Source of the DNA: Thermoplasmatota archaeon
Lineage (GTDB): Archaea; Thermoplasmatota; Thermoplasmata; Thermoplasmatales; GCA-001856825
Assembly: GCA_023381415.1 (NCBI GenBank)
Contig: JAMCUN010000013.1
Coordinates: forward strand, 1-42,488
Reading direction: 5' to 3'
Length of the DNA stretch: 42,488 bases
Shown here: positions 32,469 to 40,861 of the stretch, in pieces
How positions within the stretch are numbered: the first letter of the stretch is position 1
Layout: every line of letters begins with the position of its first letter
Translations under genes and position numbers: made by a program
Notes under the pieces: model-generated
Databases searched by the model: none
Told to the model about the DNA's origin: nothing
What the model saw: only the letters and a program-made list of their open reading frames with translations

Positions 32469-33746
32469 ATGAGGATACTCATCGGAGAGGTTAAGAATCA
32501 CATAGATTCAGAGGTTGAAATTGCTGGCTGGGCCCAGAATATCAGGGCAATGAGTTCGGTACTGTTCATTGAGATGAGGGATGTCTCAGGGACAGTCCAG
32601 GGAGTTCTTCCAAAGAAAGGGAATGAGTCCCTCTTCAACGAGCTGAGGACTGTTCCGCGTGAAACAATTATTTCTATGACGGGCCAGGCTGTTAAAAGCC
32701 AGGCAAAGATAGGATATGAGATACAGATAAGGGAACTGAAAATAATCAATATGGCCGAGGCACCGCTTCCTCTCGGCGTTGTAGACAAGATAGAATCGGA
32801 CATAGAGACCAGGCTGGAGAACAGGTTCTTGGACCTAAGGAGGCCAGAAATCCTTTCCATATTCAAGATCCAGAGTACTATATCAAACTCCATAAGGAAT
32901 TATTTCGTTGAAAAGGGGTTCATAGAGATTCATTCTCCGAAGATAGTGGCTGCGGCTACTGAGGGAGGAACGGAACTGTTCCCAGTCAAGTATTTTGAGA
33001 GGAACGCTTACCTCAGCCAAAGCCCCCAGCTCTATAAGGAGATAATGATGTCTGCTGGCTTCGACAAGGTTTTTGAGATAGCCCCGGCATTCAGGGCCGA
33101 GGAGCATAACACGCCGAGGCACATAAACGAATTCACCTCAATAGATATGGAAATGAGCTTTGTGGATGATGAGGTTGTCATGGATGTCCTAGAGAATGCA
33201 ATTAAAACTGCATACCGGTCTGTGGCAGAGACCAACTCAAGAGAACTTGAAATATTGAAGGTTAGCAGACCAGATCTGAACTACAAATTCAGGAGAATAA
33301 CCTACAGCGAGTATGTGAAGATGGCGAACGACAAGGGGATTGAGCTGAAGGATGGAGACGATCTATCAACCCCCGTACTGAAGACAGTTGGAGGGGAGAT
33401 TAACGAGTTCTATTTCATAACAAGGTGGCCGAGGGACCTGAAGCCTTTCTACGTCCAGCCTTATGACGACAAGTACTCCAGGGGATTCGACCTGCAATTC
33501 GGGGAGCTTGAGATAACAAGCGGAGCCCAGAGGGTCCATTCTCCCCAAGTTCTCCTGGACAACCTGAAGGCGAAAGGATTGAACCCGGATTCATTTGCCT
33601 TCTACGTGAATGCCTTCAGATACGGCATGCCTCCACACGCCGGATGGGCGATCGGGCTGGAGAGGCTCACAATGGTGCTTCTCAATATATCCAACATTAG
33701 GGAGACAACACTCTTTCCTAGGGACAGGACCCGGGTCACGCCATGA
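32469..33746 (+). CDS. aspS: Aspartyl-tRNA synthetase (archaeal type)
   Basis: 425 residues, lacking the bacterial insertion. The N-terminal OB-fold anticodon-binding domain (residues 1-105) is followed by a class II core: DTRL-like ETRLENRFLDLRRPE, FIEIHSPKIVAAATEGGTELF, SQSPQLYKEIMM, motif 2 FRAEEHNTPRHINEFTSIDME and motif 3 GWAIGLERLTMVLL. The protein aligns throughout with the Thermococcus enzyme. Trp26, one of the residues linked there to relaxed tRNA choice, appears to be Gln here; whether this enzyme also charges tRNA-Asn cannot be decided by eye. It starts at ATG 32469. The UbiD-like gene begins 31 nt after its stop and may be co-transcribed. Confidence 0.96.
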   Translation: MRILIGEVKNHIDSEVEIAGWAQNIRAMSSVLFIEMRDVSGTVQGVLPKKGNESLFNELRTVPRETIISMTGQAVKSQAKIGYEIQIRELKIINMAEAPLPLGVVDKIESDIETRLENRFLDLRRPEILSIFKIQSTISNSIRNYFVEKGFIEIHSPKIVAAATEGGTELFPVKYFERNAYLSQSPQLYKEIMMSAGFDKVFEIAPAFRAEEHNTPRHINEFTSIDMEMSFVDDEVVMDVLENAIKTAYRSVAETNSRELEILKVSRPDLNYKFRRITYSEYVKMANDKGIELKDGDDLSTPVLKTVGGEINEFYFITRWPRDLKPFYVQPYDDKYSRGFDLQFGELEITSGAQRVHSPQVLLDNLKAKGLNPDSFAFYVNAFRYGMPPHAGWAIGLERLTMVLLNISNIRETTLFPRDRTRVTP

Positions 33747-33777
33747 TTTTCCACTTGAAATGCAGGGGGGAGGGTGC

Positions 33778-35022
33778 ATGATAGACAGCTATCTGAATGA
33801 GGATTTCGAAAGGGTCAGGGAGAAGGTCTCAAGGAAGCTGCAGATAACGGATATATCGAAAAGATACGGCAACAGACCAGTGCTGCTGGAGGATCTAGAT
33901 GGAAGAAAGGGGGTGGTCAATCTCTGGTCTGATAGGGAGAGGATATACAGGGAGCTGGGTATGTCAAGGGAAAGGTTCCTTGAAAATTACGAATCCTCGC
34001 TTTCTGATAACGTGCCGCTGAAGGAAGGAGAGAAGATGTTCGGTGTGAAGGCTGGAATAGAAGACGTACCGGTATGCTGGCACTACAGAGGGGATGCTGG
34101 GTATTACATAACGTCAGGAATATTTGTAGCTGAAAGGGAGGGGAAGAGGAATCTCTCCATCCACAGGGTTTTTGTTGAGGACGAACGGGGAGGGTATGTC
34201 AGGCTTGTGCCCAGGGATCTCCTCAGTATGTACAACGACGCTGTCTCGCATGGAGAAGAACTCAAAGTGAGCATAGTTATAGGCTCTCCACTGGAGTATC
34301 TGCTTGCATCTGCGACGTCGGTACCATTCGAGCGAGACGAATCGGTAATAGCTGCTTCACTGTACAGGAAGTCGAAGGGGAAGGAAATGCTTTTCTCGAA
34401 ATCAAGGTTCGGCCTGACGGTGCCTTCAGACTCTGACTACGTGATCAATGCAGTGCTGACTGCAGAGAAGAAGGAAGAGGGCCCATTTAAGGACGTTACT
34501 GGGACGTACGACATTCAGGAGGGGCAGCCAAGAATCGTTTTCGATTCGGTGGAAACCGTGAGGAATCCTATATACCACGTGCTGGTACCCGCAACATCAG
34601 AGCACTTCAATCTGATGGGCCTGCCACGTGAACCGACAATCTACAGGGAAATCAAGAAGGATGGTGTGGACGTAAAGGATGTCAGGTTGACTGAGGGCGG
34701 GGCTAGCTGGCTTCACGCAGTAGTAAAGATAAGAAAGGTTTCGAACGACGACTTCAGGAGAGCCGTCGAGGCCTCATTCAGGGGGCACAGAAGCCTGAAA
34801 AGGGTGATAGTCGTGGACGAGGACATAGACATTTATGACGACAGGGATGTCGAATGGGCACTGGCGACGAGGTTCCAGGCAGACAGGGGTATAATTATTA
34901 GGAAGGAAAGGGGATCATCGCTGGATCCGAGCAGTTATGAAGGTTTCGTTACCTCCAAAATGGGAATGGATGCGACAATGCCAATCGGTGGCGGAAGGAA
35001 GTTCGTGAGGGAAATCAGCTAG
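33778..35022 (+). CDS. UbiD-family decarboxylase homologue with altered catalytic signature
   Basis: 414 residues from ATG 33778, which is preceded by a strong purine-rich site GGGGGGAGGG; the open frame extends further upstream inside aspS, but that part is not coding. The UbiD fold is recognisable from GYYITSGIFVAERE, NLSIHR (Asn125 and Arg130, the prFMN/metal region), VIGSPLEYLLASA, EEGPFKDVTGTY and the C-terminal RVIVVDEDIDIYDDRDVEWALATR. The catalytic stretch, usually vPxxAEivlEG, reads VPSDSDYVINA, so both glutamates are replaced (Asp220, Asn224). UbiD relatives in archaea include trans-anhydromevalonate phosphate decarboxylase and menaquinone-pathway enzymes. The prenyl synthase next door suggests isoprenoid or quinone metabolism, but activity is uncertain. 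Confidence 0.8.
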   Translation: MIDSYLNEDFERVREKVSRKLQITDISKRYGNRPVLLEDLDGRKGVVNLWSDRERIYRELGMSRERFLENYESSLSDNVPLKEGEKMFGVKAGIEDVPVCWHYRGDAGYYITSGIFVAEREGKRNLSIHRVFVEDERGGYVRLVPRDLLSMYNDAVSHGEELKVSIVIGSPLEYLLASATSVPFERDESVIAASLYRKSKGKEMLFSKSRFGLTVPSDSDYVINAVLTAEKKEEGPFKDVTGTYDIQEGQPRIVFDSVETVRNPIYHVLVPATSEHFNLMGLPREPTIYREIKKDGVDVKDVRLTEGGASWLHAVVKIRKVSNDDFRRAVEASFRGHRSLKRVIVVDEDIDIYDDRDVEWALATRFQADRGIIIRKERGSSLDPSSYEGFVTSKMGMDATMPIGGGRKFVREIS

Positions 35023-36025
35023 ATCTCCTTACCATCAGGTCTGCCATCGCCTTAAGCTGTTCCCTCTGGTTTGGGGAATTGGAGATATCGTTGATCGAGT
35101 CGATCGCGCTTTCATAATACTTCCTGGAAAGTTCTCTTGTCTTTTCCAGGGCGCCGCAGCCTTCAATTATCTCTTTCACCCTCTCGAAATCTGCGTTAGA
35201 AATCCCCTTCTTCCCGAGCCTTTCCTTTATGAACTGGACCTCGTTCTTCTTCGCCATCTCATAGGTGTAAAGTATGAGGTGGGTCTTCTTTCCCTCCTCG
35301 AAGTCGCTCACGACTGATTTCCCTAGCTCCTTCTCGTTACCAAACATCCCGAGTATATCGTCCTGTATCTGGAAGGCTATCCCAAGCGGCAGGCCATACC
35401 TGTCCAACTTTTCCGGTGATTTGTACCCTGCCAGGATCGCCCCCATTTTCATTGGCCCGTTCACCGTATACTGGGCTGTCTTGTACTTATGTATAGCGGT
35501 GACGTCGTCAAGCGTGATGTTATCCCCGAGCGAGAGCGTTATGTCCATAAGCTGCCCGATCCCAGTCATTTCCACGATTTCAGACATAAGCTTCATCGCG
35601 GAGTTCAGACGGTCGGATGAGAAATCCGTGGCTAGAAGAGCCTCGTGAGAGTAAGCATCTGAGAGGTCAGCGCATACTATTGAAACGCCCTCATTGATCC
35701 TGTCTTCGTAGCTGAACATCCTGTGAAATGTTGGCCCGCCTCTCCTGACCTCGCTCTGATCGATTATGTCATCATGGATCAGGAGGTAGGACTGCATGAG
35801 CTCAAGGGATATGGATGCCCTGATGATCTTCTCGTCTATATCTGAATTGAGCCAGTATCCAAGTATCATAAAGAGGGGCCTTATCCTCTTCCCTCCCCTC
35901 ATGGTGAATTCCCTCAGCTTCGATATCGCCTCCTTCTCTATCCCAGACTTGCCTCTGATCTTGTTCGTGAAAAATTCCTCCAGCGCCGCGTCCACCTGCC
36001 CTTTGTACCTTGGAACAAAGTCCAT
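35015..36025 (-). CDS. Polyprenyl (geranylgeranyl/farnesyl) diphosphate synthase
   Basis: 336 residues of the trans-prenyltransferase family. GGKRIRPLF is at residues 44-52. The first aspartate-rich motif is DDIID at 85-89 with Tyr80 five residues upstream, an aromatic that limits chain length in archaeal GGPP/FPP synthases. RRGGPTFH follows. The second motif is FQIQDDILG at 219-226, shorter than the classical DDxxD. It condenses IPP with allylic diphosphates to make C15-C20 precursors for archaeal ether lipids, and possibly for quinone side chains. The promoter TATA is ATTTATAAG read on the opposite strand at 36043-36051. The gene is convergent with the UbiD-like gene, overlapping it by 8 nt. 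Confidence 0.93.
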   Translation of the reverse strand: MDFVPRYKGQVDAALEEFFTNKIRGKSGIEKEAISKLREFTMRGGKRIRPLFMILGYWLNSDIDEKIIRASISLELMQSYLLIHDDIIDQSEVRRGGPTFHRMFSYEDRINEGVSIVCADLSDAYSHEALLATDFSSDRLNSAMKLMSEIVEMTGIGQLMDITLSLGDNITLDDVTAIHKYKTAQYTVNGPMKMGAILAGYKSPEKLDRYGLPLGIAFQIQDDILGMFGNEKELGKSVVSDFEEGKKTHLILYTYEMAKKNEVQFIKERLGKKGISNADFERVKEIIEGCGALEKTRELSRKYYESAIDSINDISNSPNQREQLKAMADLMVRRSS

Positions 36026-36150
36026 GATTCAATATATTCTCGATTTATAAGAAAGTTCTTGGGGCAGATCGGCAAGCAAAGGGAAAGCTGAAAGGTGTTT
36101 AATAGTCTGTTTTTATTAGGGAGATACAAAAAGAACCAGGGCGACCCTTA

Positions 36151-37068
36151 ATGATAACCATTGAAAACCTGACAAAGATTTACTCTGCCAAGGAAGGGGC
36201 TGTAGTAGACTCTCTTTCCCTCGAGATAAGGGATGGGGAGATCTTTGGGTTCGTGGGTTTAAATGGGGCCGGTAAATCAACAACTATAAGGATTTCCGCT
36301 GGAGTTACCCTTCCGACGAAGGGAGACGTACTTATAGATGGAAAGAGCATAACCAAGGAGAAGGCAGAAGCTTCAAGGCAGATGGGATGGGTCCCGGAGC
36401 TACCTAATTTTGAGATGAACGTCAAGCCCGTTCCGCTGATGAGATACTTCGCAGGATACTATGGCCTGAAGGGGGAAGAAGAAGAGGAGCACATCAACCA
36501 ACTCCTGAAACAGGTCGGACTCTGGGAGCACAGGAACAAGAAACTGAGGGGATACTCGCAGGGTATGAAAAAAAGGTTTTCGCTTGCGGAGTCTCTCCTG
36601 GGAGATCCTAATAATTTGATGTTTGACGAGACCCTCAACGGGCTTGACCCGGGAGGGGTGCAGTTCGTAAGGAATCTGATAATGGATCAAAAGAAGAAGG
36701 GGAAGGCGATTCTACTGTCCTCCCACATACTGAGCGAAATTGAGGCTTTATCTGACAGGATAGGGATCATACATCATGGGAAGCTCCTAAAGGTCCTCGA
36801 TAGAGGGCAGCTGAACGAACTGGGGAGAGAGAAGATATCAATGGAGATCGACAACTTTGACGACGGTGCACAAAAGCTACTTTCTAGGTACGGGGACGTA
36901 AAACTTTCCAACGGAGAGGTGATGCTCACATCTCTTAGAGTTGATAAGGGCAGCTATCCTGGAATTCTTACAGACCTGGTTCAGGGCGGTTACAAGGTCA
37001 GAAGTTTTGAGCCGTCAGGGGAATCACTTGAAGAATACTTCTTCAACACGATAGGAGGTGTGGCATGA
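36151..37068 (+). CDS. ABC transporter ATP-binding protein
   Basis: 305 residues. Walker A GLNGAGKST at residues 36-44, Q-loop region MGWVPELPNF, signature YSQGMKKRFSLAE at 134-146, Walker B NLMFDETLNGLD (Thr replaces the usual Pro) and the switch His in SSHILSE. A C-terminal tail of about 85 residues follows, as in ABC-2 exporters. Its stop codon overlaps the start of a 52-codon ORF (ATGA). Further downstream lie a large surface protein and a permease on the same strand, so all four probably make one export unit. GTTTTTATTAG at 36109-36119 may be the promoter. Divergent from the prenyl synthase gene. Confidence 0.93.
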   Translation: MITIENLTKIYSAKEGAVVDSLSLEIRDGEIFGFVGLNGAGKSTTIRISAGVTLPTKGDVLIDGKSITKEKAEASRQMGWVPELPNFEMNVKPVPLMRYFAGYYGLKGEEEEEHINQLLKQVGLWEHRNKKLRGYSQGMKKRFSLAESLLGDPNNLMFDETLNGLDPGGVQFVRNLIMDQKKKGKAILLSSHILSEIEALSDRIGIIHHGKLLKVLDRGQLNELGREKISMEIDNFDDGAQKLLSRYGDVKLSNGEVMLTSLRVDKGSYPGILTDLVQGGYKVRSFEPSGESLEEYFFNTIGGVA

Positions 37069-37223
37069 AATATTTCCAGCAGGTAATTCAATTTTCTTGG
37101 GACAAAAAGAAGCCGGAAACAGCAAGGTTGGGGCATCAATGCGTGTCGTACCTAGGAGTTCACTACAAAAATATTCTTGTAAGGGTAACAAAGGGCACTA
37201 GAGCTGGGCAAATATGCCAATAA
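37065..37223 (+). CDS. Small ORF (52 aa) in the ABC locus, unknown
   Basis: Starts at ATG 37065, overlapping the ATPase stop in an ATGA tetranucleotide, and is preceded by GGAGGTG at 37055-37061, one of the best ribosome binding sites in the window. The product of 52 residues begins MKYFQQVIQFSWDKKKPE and ends GQICQ, with no membrane segment, mostly basic. It fills the otherwise empty gap before the surface protein. It could be a real small subunit, a leader peptide that couples translation, or the stump of a truncated permease. I recognise no family. Confidence 0.5.
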   Translation: MKYFQQVIQFSWDKKKPETARLGHQCVSYLGVHYKNILVRVTKGTRAGQICQ

Positions 37224-37234
37224 GAGGTGAAAAA

Positions 37235-39208
37235 ATGAATGGTGGAAATAAGAGTTCTGATTTTTTGAATAAGACAGGAAAAATAGTGGCGGTATCTGTT
37301 CTGATCCTGATGATGGTGGCAGTTTCCTTTGAGACTGCAGCGAGCGGGAATGGCATTTCTGAGTCTGCGATTCAGTACGCTTATCCGTTCAGGGTAATCA
37401 ACACGACGTGGTCTTCCGGTTCAGATCTGAATCCGTCTCAGCTGTATCTGGGGATGGAGAACGATGGACCGGCAATCAGCCTCGCGCAGTTCACAATAAA
37501 CCTGAATCATCCGTTCAGCGGGCTCAACAATACCACTTCAGAGGAGAACTACAGGAACAGCGTTCAGACGAACGCATTCCTTGAACTTTCCTACCCTGTA
37601 TATGCAGCAAACAATTCAGCACCAGGCAATTATTCTTTCAACATACAGATCGACTACTGGATAAGCACAACGGGATACTATAACGTGACATATCATGAGA
37701 ACGTCTCTGCCACGGTGGTCTATCTGGGGAGCACTTCCTTGGCTGTGTCCACTAATTCAAACGCACTGACGGCAGGGGAGACCAATAACGTGACATTCCT
37801 CATATCCAACACCGGAACAGGTATTTTAACGGACATATCGACTTCCCCAGTCGCTCAGTCTGGTGTAACTTTTCTCCAGTCTTTCCCAGTAGTGAATGAA
37901 CTTGGTTCTGGGAAGAGTTTCAGTTTCACGGACCCGGTATTCGTATCGAGCACATCGGTCGGCGTGCTTACTGTGGGTTTCACCGTAACGCTTTACAACC
38001 CCTATGGGGTCGAGATGTCTCTGCAGAAGCAAATCGGGTTTTACGTCAAGCAGGCTGTTCCCTCCATAGAAATTTCTGCCTCAACCGACATATTGGATCA
38101 GTCGAAAATCAACAACGTCGCTTTCTCTCTTCAGAACAACGGAAACGTCAATTTAACGAATGTAGTGACAAGCCTTTCCACGCAATCGCAAATGAGTTTC
38201 CTCAAGCAGCCTCCTACAATCGGTTCGCTTGCAATTGGGCAAAGCTACCAGTGGACAGAGCCAATATACGTGTCAAGCACGGTATCTGGGGCCAGCACAA
38301 TAACAATCACATTAACTTTCTACACCCCGTCGGGGGTTCAGTCCACAGAGGATAGGAATATTGGTTTCTACACTCAACAATCAAGCAGCCAGGAGAACGT
38401 TTCCCTGCAGGTGAGGCTGGTCTCCCAATATGTGCTATTGGGGCTCAACTCATCCGCTACCCTGGAACTTACAGACATAGGAAACTCAACGATAGGCTCC
38501 CCTCTGATCAGCATTGCAGCTCCGCAGGGATTCACCATAGCCGGAAACTCCACCTTCTACTATCCAAACGTTTCGATCCGCCCTGGAGGAGGCATAGAGG
38601 TTCCAGTCACATTAAGCAGTTCTCCAGCAACTTCACAGGGGTCATACTCAATAGAAACAACAGTAGAATATTACAACAGCTCCGGAAACGTCATAACCAA
38701 GACATTCAGCGTTGGCTTCCTGGCACTTGCAAAGGTAGTACTTGTCATCCAGTCATTTTCGGAGAACAGCTCCGGAAACAACGTGACAGTAAACGGAACA
38801 CTCCTAAATGAGGGAGCGGGGTCTGCTTACTATCTTACACTTGTGACGACGTTCCAGCAGGGGAGCGCCATCTCCGATGGTACATATTATCTCGGAGATG
38901 TAGATTCCAACACCCCGACTCCATTCAGCATTACGTTCGGCCTTCCACAGGGGGTCCGGAACGGGTCTTCCTCTATATCTATCCTTGCGAGTTACCAGAA
39001 CTATTATGGTGTTACTATAAACTCCACGCTGCTAACACACACGATCGTCTACAAGAACTCATCTGGAAAGACGAACTTGAACGTTCAGCCGAGGCAGATA
39101 ACCCCCCACAGGGGAGAGGGGATTCTCGTACTGTCTATAATCATCATAGCTATAGTGGTAGGAATTGCTCTGGTGGTAAGGAACAGGAGAAAGAAGGGAG
39201 CAAAATAG
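37235..39208 (+). CDS. Large exported, membrane-anchored surface protein with CARDB-like repeats
   Basis: 657 residues from ATG 37235, chosen for the GAGGTGA site 5 nt upstream; an ATG at 37214 in the same frame lacks one. An N-terminal hydrophobic segment (IVAVSVLILMMVAVSFE) is a signal or anchor, and the C-terminus has a transmembrane helix (LSIIIIAIVVGIALVV) followed by RNRRKKGAK, so the body is outside the cell. The body contains at least three repeats of about 105-120 residues with NNVTFLISNTGTG- or NNVAFSLQNNGNV-like cores, resembling CARDB/NEW3 Ig-like domains. About 20 N-glycosylation sequons are present. It lies between an ABC ATPase and a permease and may be an accessory or the exported partner. 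Function unknown. Confidence 0.82.
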   Translation: MNGGNKSSDFLNKTGKIVAVSVLILMMVAVSFETAASGNGISESAIQYAYPFRVINTTWSSGSDLNPSQLYLGMENDGPAISLAQFTINLNHPFSGLNNTTSEENYRNSVQTNAFLELSYPVYAANNSAPGNYSFNIQIDYWISTTGYYNVTYHENVSATVVYLGSTSLAVSTNSNALTAGETNNVTFLISNTGTGILTDISTSPVAQSGVTFLQSFPVVNELGSGKSFSFTDPVFVSSTSVGVLTVGFTVTLYNPYGVEMSLQKQIGFYVKQAVPSIEISASTDILDQSKINNVAFSLQNNGNVNLTNVVTSLSTQSQMSFLKQPPTIGSLAIGQSYQWTEPIYVSSTVSGASTITITLTFYTPSGVQSTEDRNIGFYTQQSSSQENVSLQVRLVSQYVLLGLNSSATLELTDIGNSTIGSPLISIAAPQGFTIAGNSTFYYPNVSIRPGGGIEVPVTLSSSPATSQGSYSIETTVEYYNSSGNVITKTFSVGFLALAKVVLVIQSFSENSSGNNVTVNGTLLNEGAGSAYYLTLVTTFQQGSAISDGTYYLGDVDSNTPTPFSITFGLPQGVRNGSSSISILASYQNYYGVTINSTLLTHTIVYKNSSGKTNLNVQPRQITPHRGEGILVLSIIIIAIVVGIALVVRNRRKKGAK

Positions 39209-39326
39209 GCAGTGATGGAGCAGTAACGGCATGGCTGAATCATTCATGGCAGGAAGGAAACATGGAACAGCACAGTGATCCCTTACCAAGGGCCCTTTTC
39301 TTCCAGGGGTTGGACGGTGAGAACAG

Positions 39327-40784
39327 ATGAGGCCGGTGGTGTACGAGATAAGGAGATCGCTTACAAACAGATTTTCGATAGTGCTGATCGTGGCCATCAT
39401 AGGTCTTACCGCCCTGATATCATATGAGGGCGGGGTGCTATCTACCTCTCACACAGGGACAAGCAACACGGTGAGTGAAGTCTCCGGTTATTATGTGACT
39501 GGGAATACGATATCCGTTATCTCCTATTTTTACGACCAGAACGGAAACCCTGCAAGCGACATCAAGGCAAACGTGTCACTGAACGGCACGAGCTATGCCG
39601 GCACGCAAATATCCCCAGGTGTTCTTGAATTTCATGTTGTATATCCTGCAGGTACTTCCTCGGTATATCTGCACATGAACTACAGCTACAAATCGTCCTT
39701 CAGGCTCAGGACTAGTTCTACAAATTCATTATCAATCAGCACAAGGGCGCAATATTCAGGTCTGGAGGTAGTTCCAGGAATTTCGTCTCCCAGCAACTCC
39801 TCGAACCTTGGGTTCCTTCTGTTCTACGTAGGTTCAGTGGGGAATCACACTGCACCACCGGTGGACGTTAATCTAGCAACTGTTTCGTCAGGAGTGCTGA
39901 GCACAAGCTACATCTGGGAACACCAGTATTCATATTTTACCCACGTCGCAGTTTTTCCTTCACTTGGTTCAAAGGCGATAAACAAGACATACGGGCTCTA
40001 CATAAAGAGCGGGGTTTCATCACAGGTGTATTTCAAGGCGCCAATCGGTCCATTATCGCTCTACAAGCCGTTCACAGTGAGTTCCATAGAGTCCTCATTC
40101 TTTTCGATTGAGAGCTCGCTGCTTGTCATCTTCATCCCGCTTCTTTCGGTCTTCATGGCATACTTCACCTACGGAAAGGACAGGGTCTCAGGGATACTGG
40201 AGACTGTGATTAAGAGGCCGATAAACAAGGGAGGGGCAATACGATCGAGGTTCCTGGCAAACTCCGTTGTCGTCTCCTCTTCTATCCTGGTGGCAATAGT
40301 CATCAGTGATCTTATCTCCTACAGATACTTCCATGTCTTAATGCCACTGTCCTTTGTTCTGGACACATGGTGGGCATTTTCAATAATAGGTGTATCGTTC
40401 ATCGCGATATCTTACATCTTCTCGCACATACTCAGGTCACCGGGGGCTCTCCTGGGCGCCCTGATAGCAGTATTCTTCATATTCGGGCTATTCTGGAACG
40501 TAATATTCGATGTGATAGTAGCGGCATTTTCAATAAGTTCTGGAACATCATCTTACATAACATTCCAGGTATTGTTTAACTACGCGAACCCAGCTGGATA
40601 CGCATCCCTTTTTGAGCTGTTCATCACGCATTCTTTGGGTGGAGGGCTCGGTGGGTTTGGCTCTTCACAGAGCATCAACCCGGCTTATTACGGAGTGACC
40701 CCAGTACAGCTTGCAGTAGCTGGGATACTCTGGGTCGCAGTCCCGTTCCTGATAGCTCAATACCTGGCCGTGAAACGGGATTGA
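39327..40784 (+). CDS. ABC-2 type permease with large extracytoplasmic domain
   Basis: 485 residues. The N-terminus EIRRSLTNRFSIVLIVAIIGLTALISYEGG is the typical first helix of an ABC-2 permease. An outer domain of about 220 residues follows (roughly 40-260), rich in Ser, Thr and Asn with sequons such as NVS, NGT and NYS. Five or six more membrane segments (from LLVIFIPLLSVFMAYFTYG onward) end the chain. FTYGKDRVSGILETVIKRP is the ABC-2 loop motif. GGTGAGA lies before ATG 39327. It should pair with the ATPase 2.3 kb upstream. The large ectodomain could contact the co-encoded surface protein. Confidence 0.87.
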   Translation: MRPVVYEIRRSLTNRFSIVLIVAIIGLTALISYEGGVLSTSHTGTSNTVSEVSGYYVTGNTISVISYFYDQNGNPASDIKANVSLNGTSYAGTQISPGVLEFHVVYPAGTSSVYLHMNYSYKSSFRLRTSSTNSLSISTRAQYSGLEVVPGISSPSNSSNLGFLLFYVGSVGNHTAPPVDVNLATVSSGVLSTSYIWEHQYSYFTHVAVFPSLGSKAINKTYGLYIKSGVSSQVYFKAPIGPLSLYKPFTVSSIESSFFSIESSLLVIFIPLLSVFMAYFTYGKDRVSGILETVIKRPINKGGAIRSRFLANSVVVSSSILVAIVISDLISYRYFHVLMPLSFVLDTWWAFSIIGVSFIAISYIFSHILRSPGALLGALIAVFFIFGLFWNVIFDVIVAAFSISSGTSSYITFQVLFNYANPAGYASLFELFITHSLGGGLGGFGSSQSINPAYYGVTPVQLAVAGILWVAVPFLIAQYLAVKRD

Positions 40785-40796
40785 ATAATGGTAACT

Positions 40797-40836
40797 TAAA
40801 GGGCCTTTAGGGGCTTCCTTAATGAAGGTATTTAAG
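40797..40836 (+). promoter_or_regulatory. Inverted repeats and TATA box ahead of the ArsR-Trm56 operon
   Basis: TAAAGG-G-CCTTTA (40797-40809) and CCTT-AATG-AAGG (40817-40828) are short inverted repeats immediately before TATTTAAG (40829-40836), about 30 nt ahead of the ATG at 40862. GGGGGAAG just before the start could serve as ribosome binding site. The first repeat could also end ABC locus transcripts. Confidence 0.4.
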
Positions 40837-40861
40837 TGACGAGGGTATAAGGGGGAAGTCT

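Noticed and set aside
33610-33777. Upstream extension of the UbiD-like gene into aspS
   Set aside because: It overlaps the conserved AspRS C-terminus in another frame, and the strong ribosome binding site precedes ATG 33778.
36138-36148. AGGG-CGA-CCCT repeat just before the ABC ATPase start
   Set aside because: Only four base pairs per arm; too short to separate from chance.
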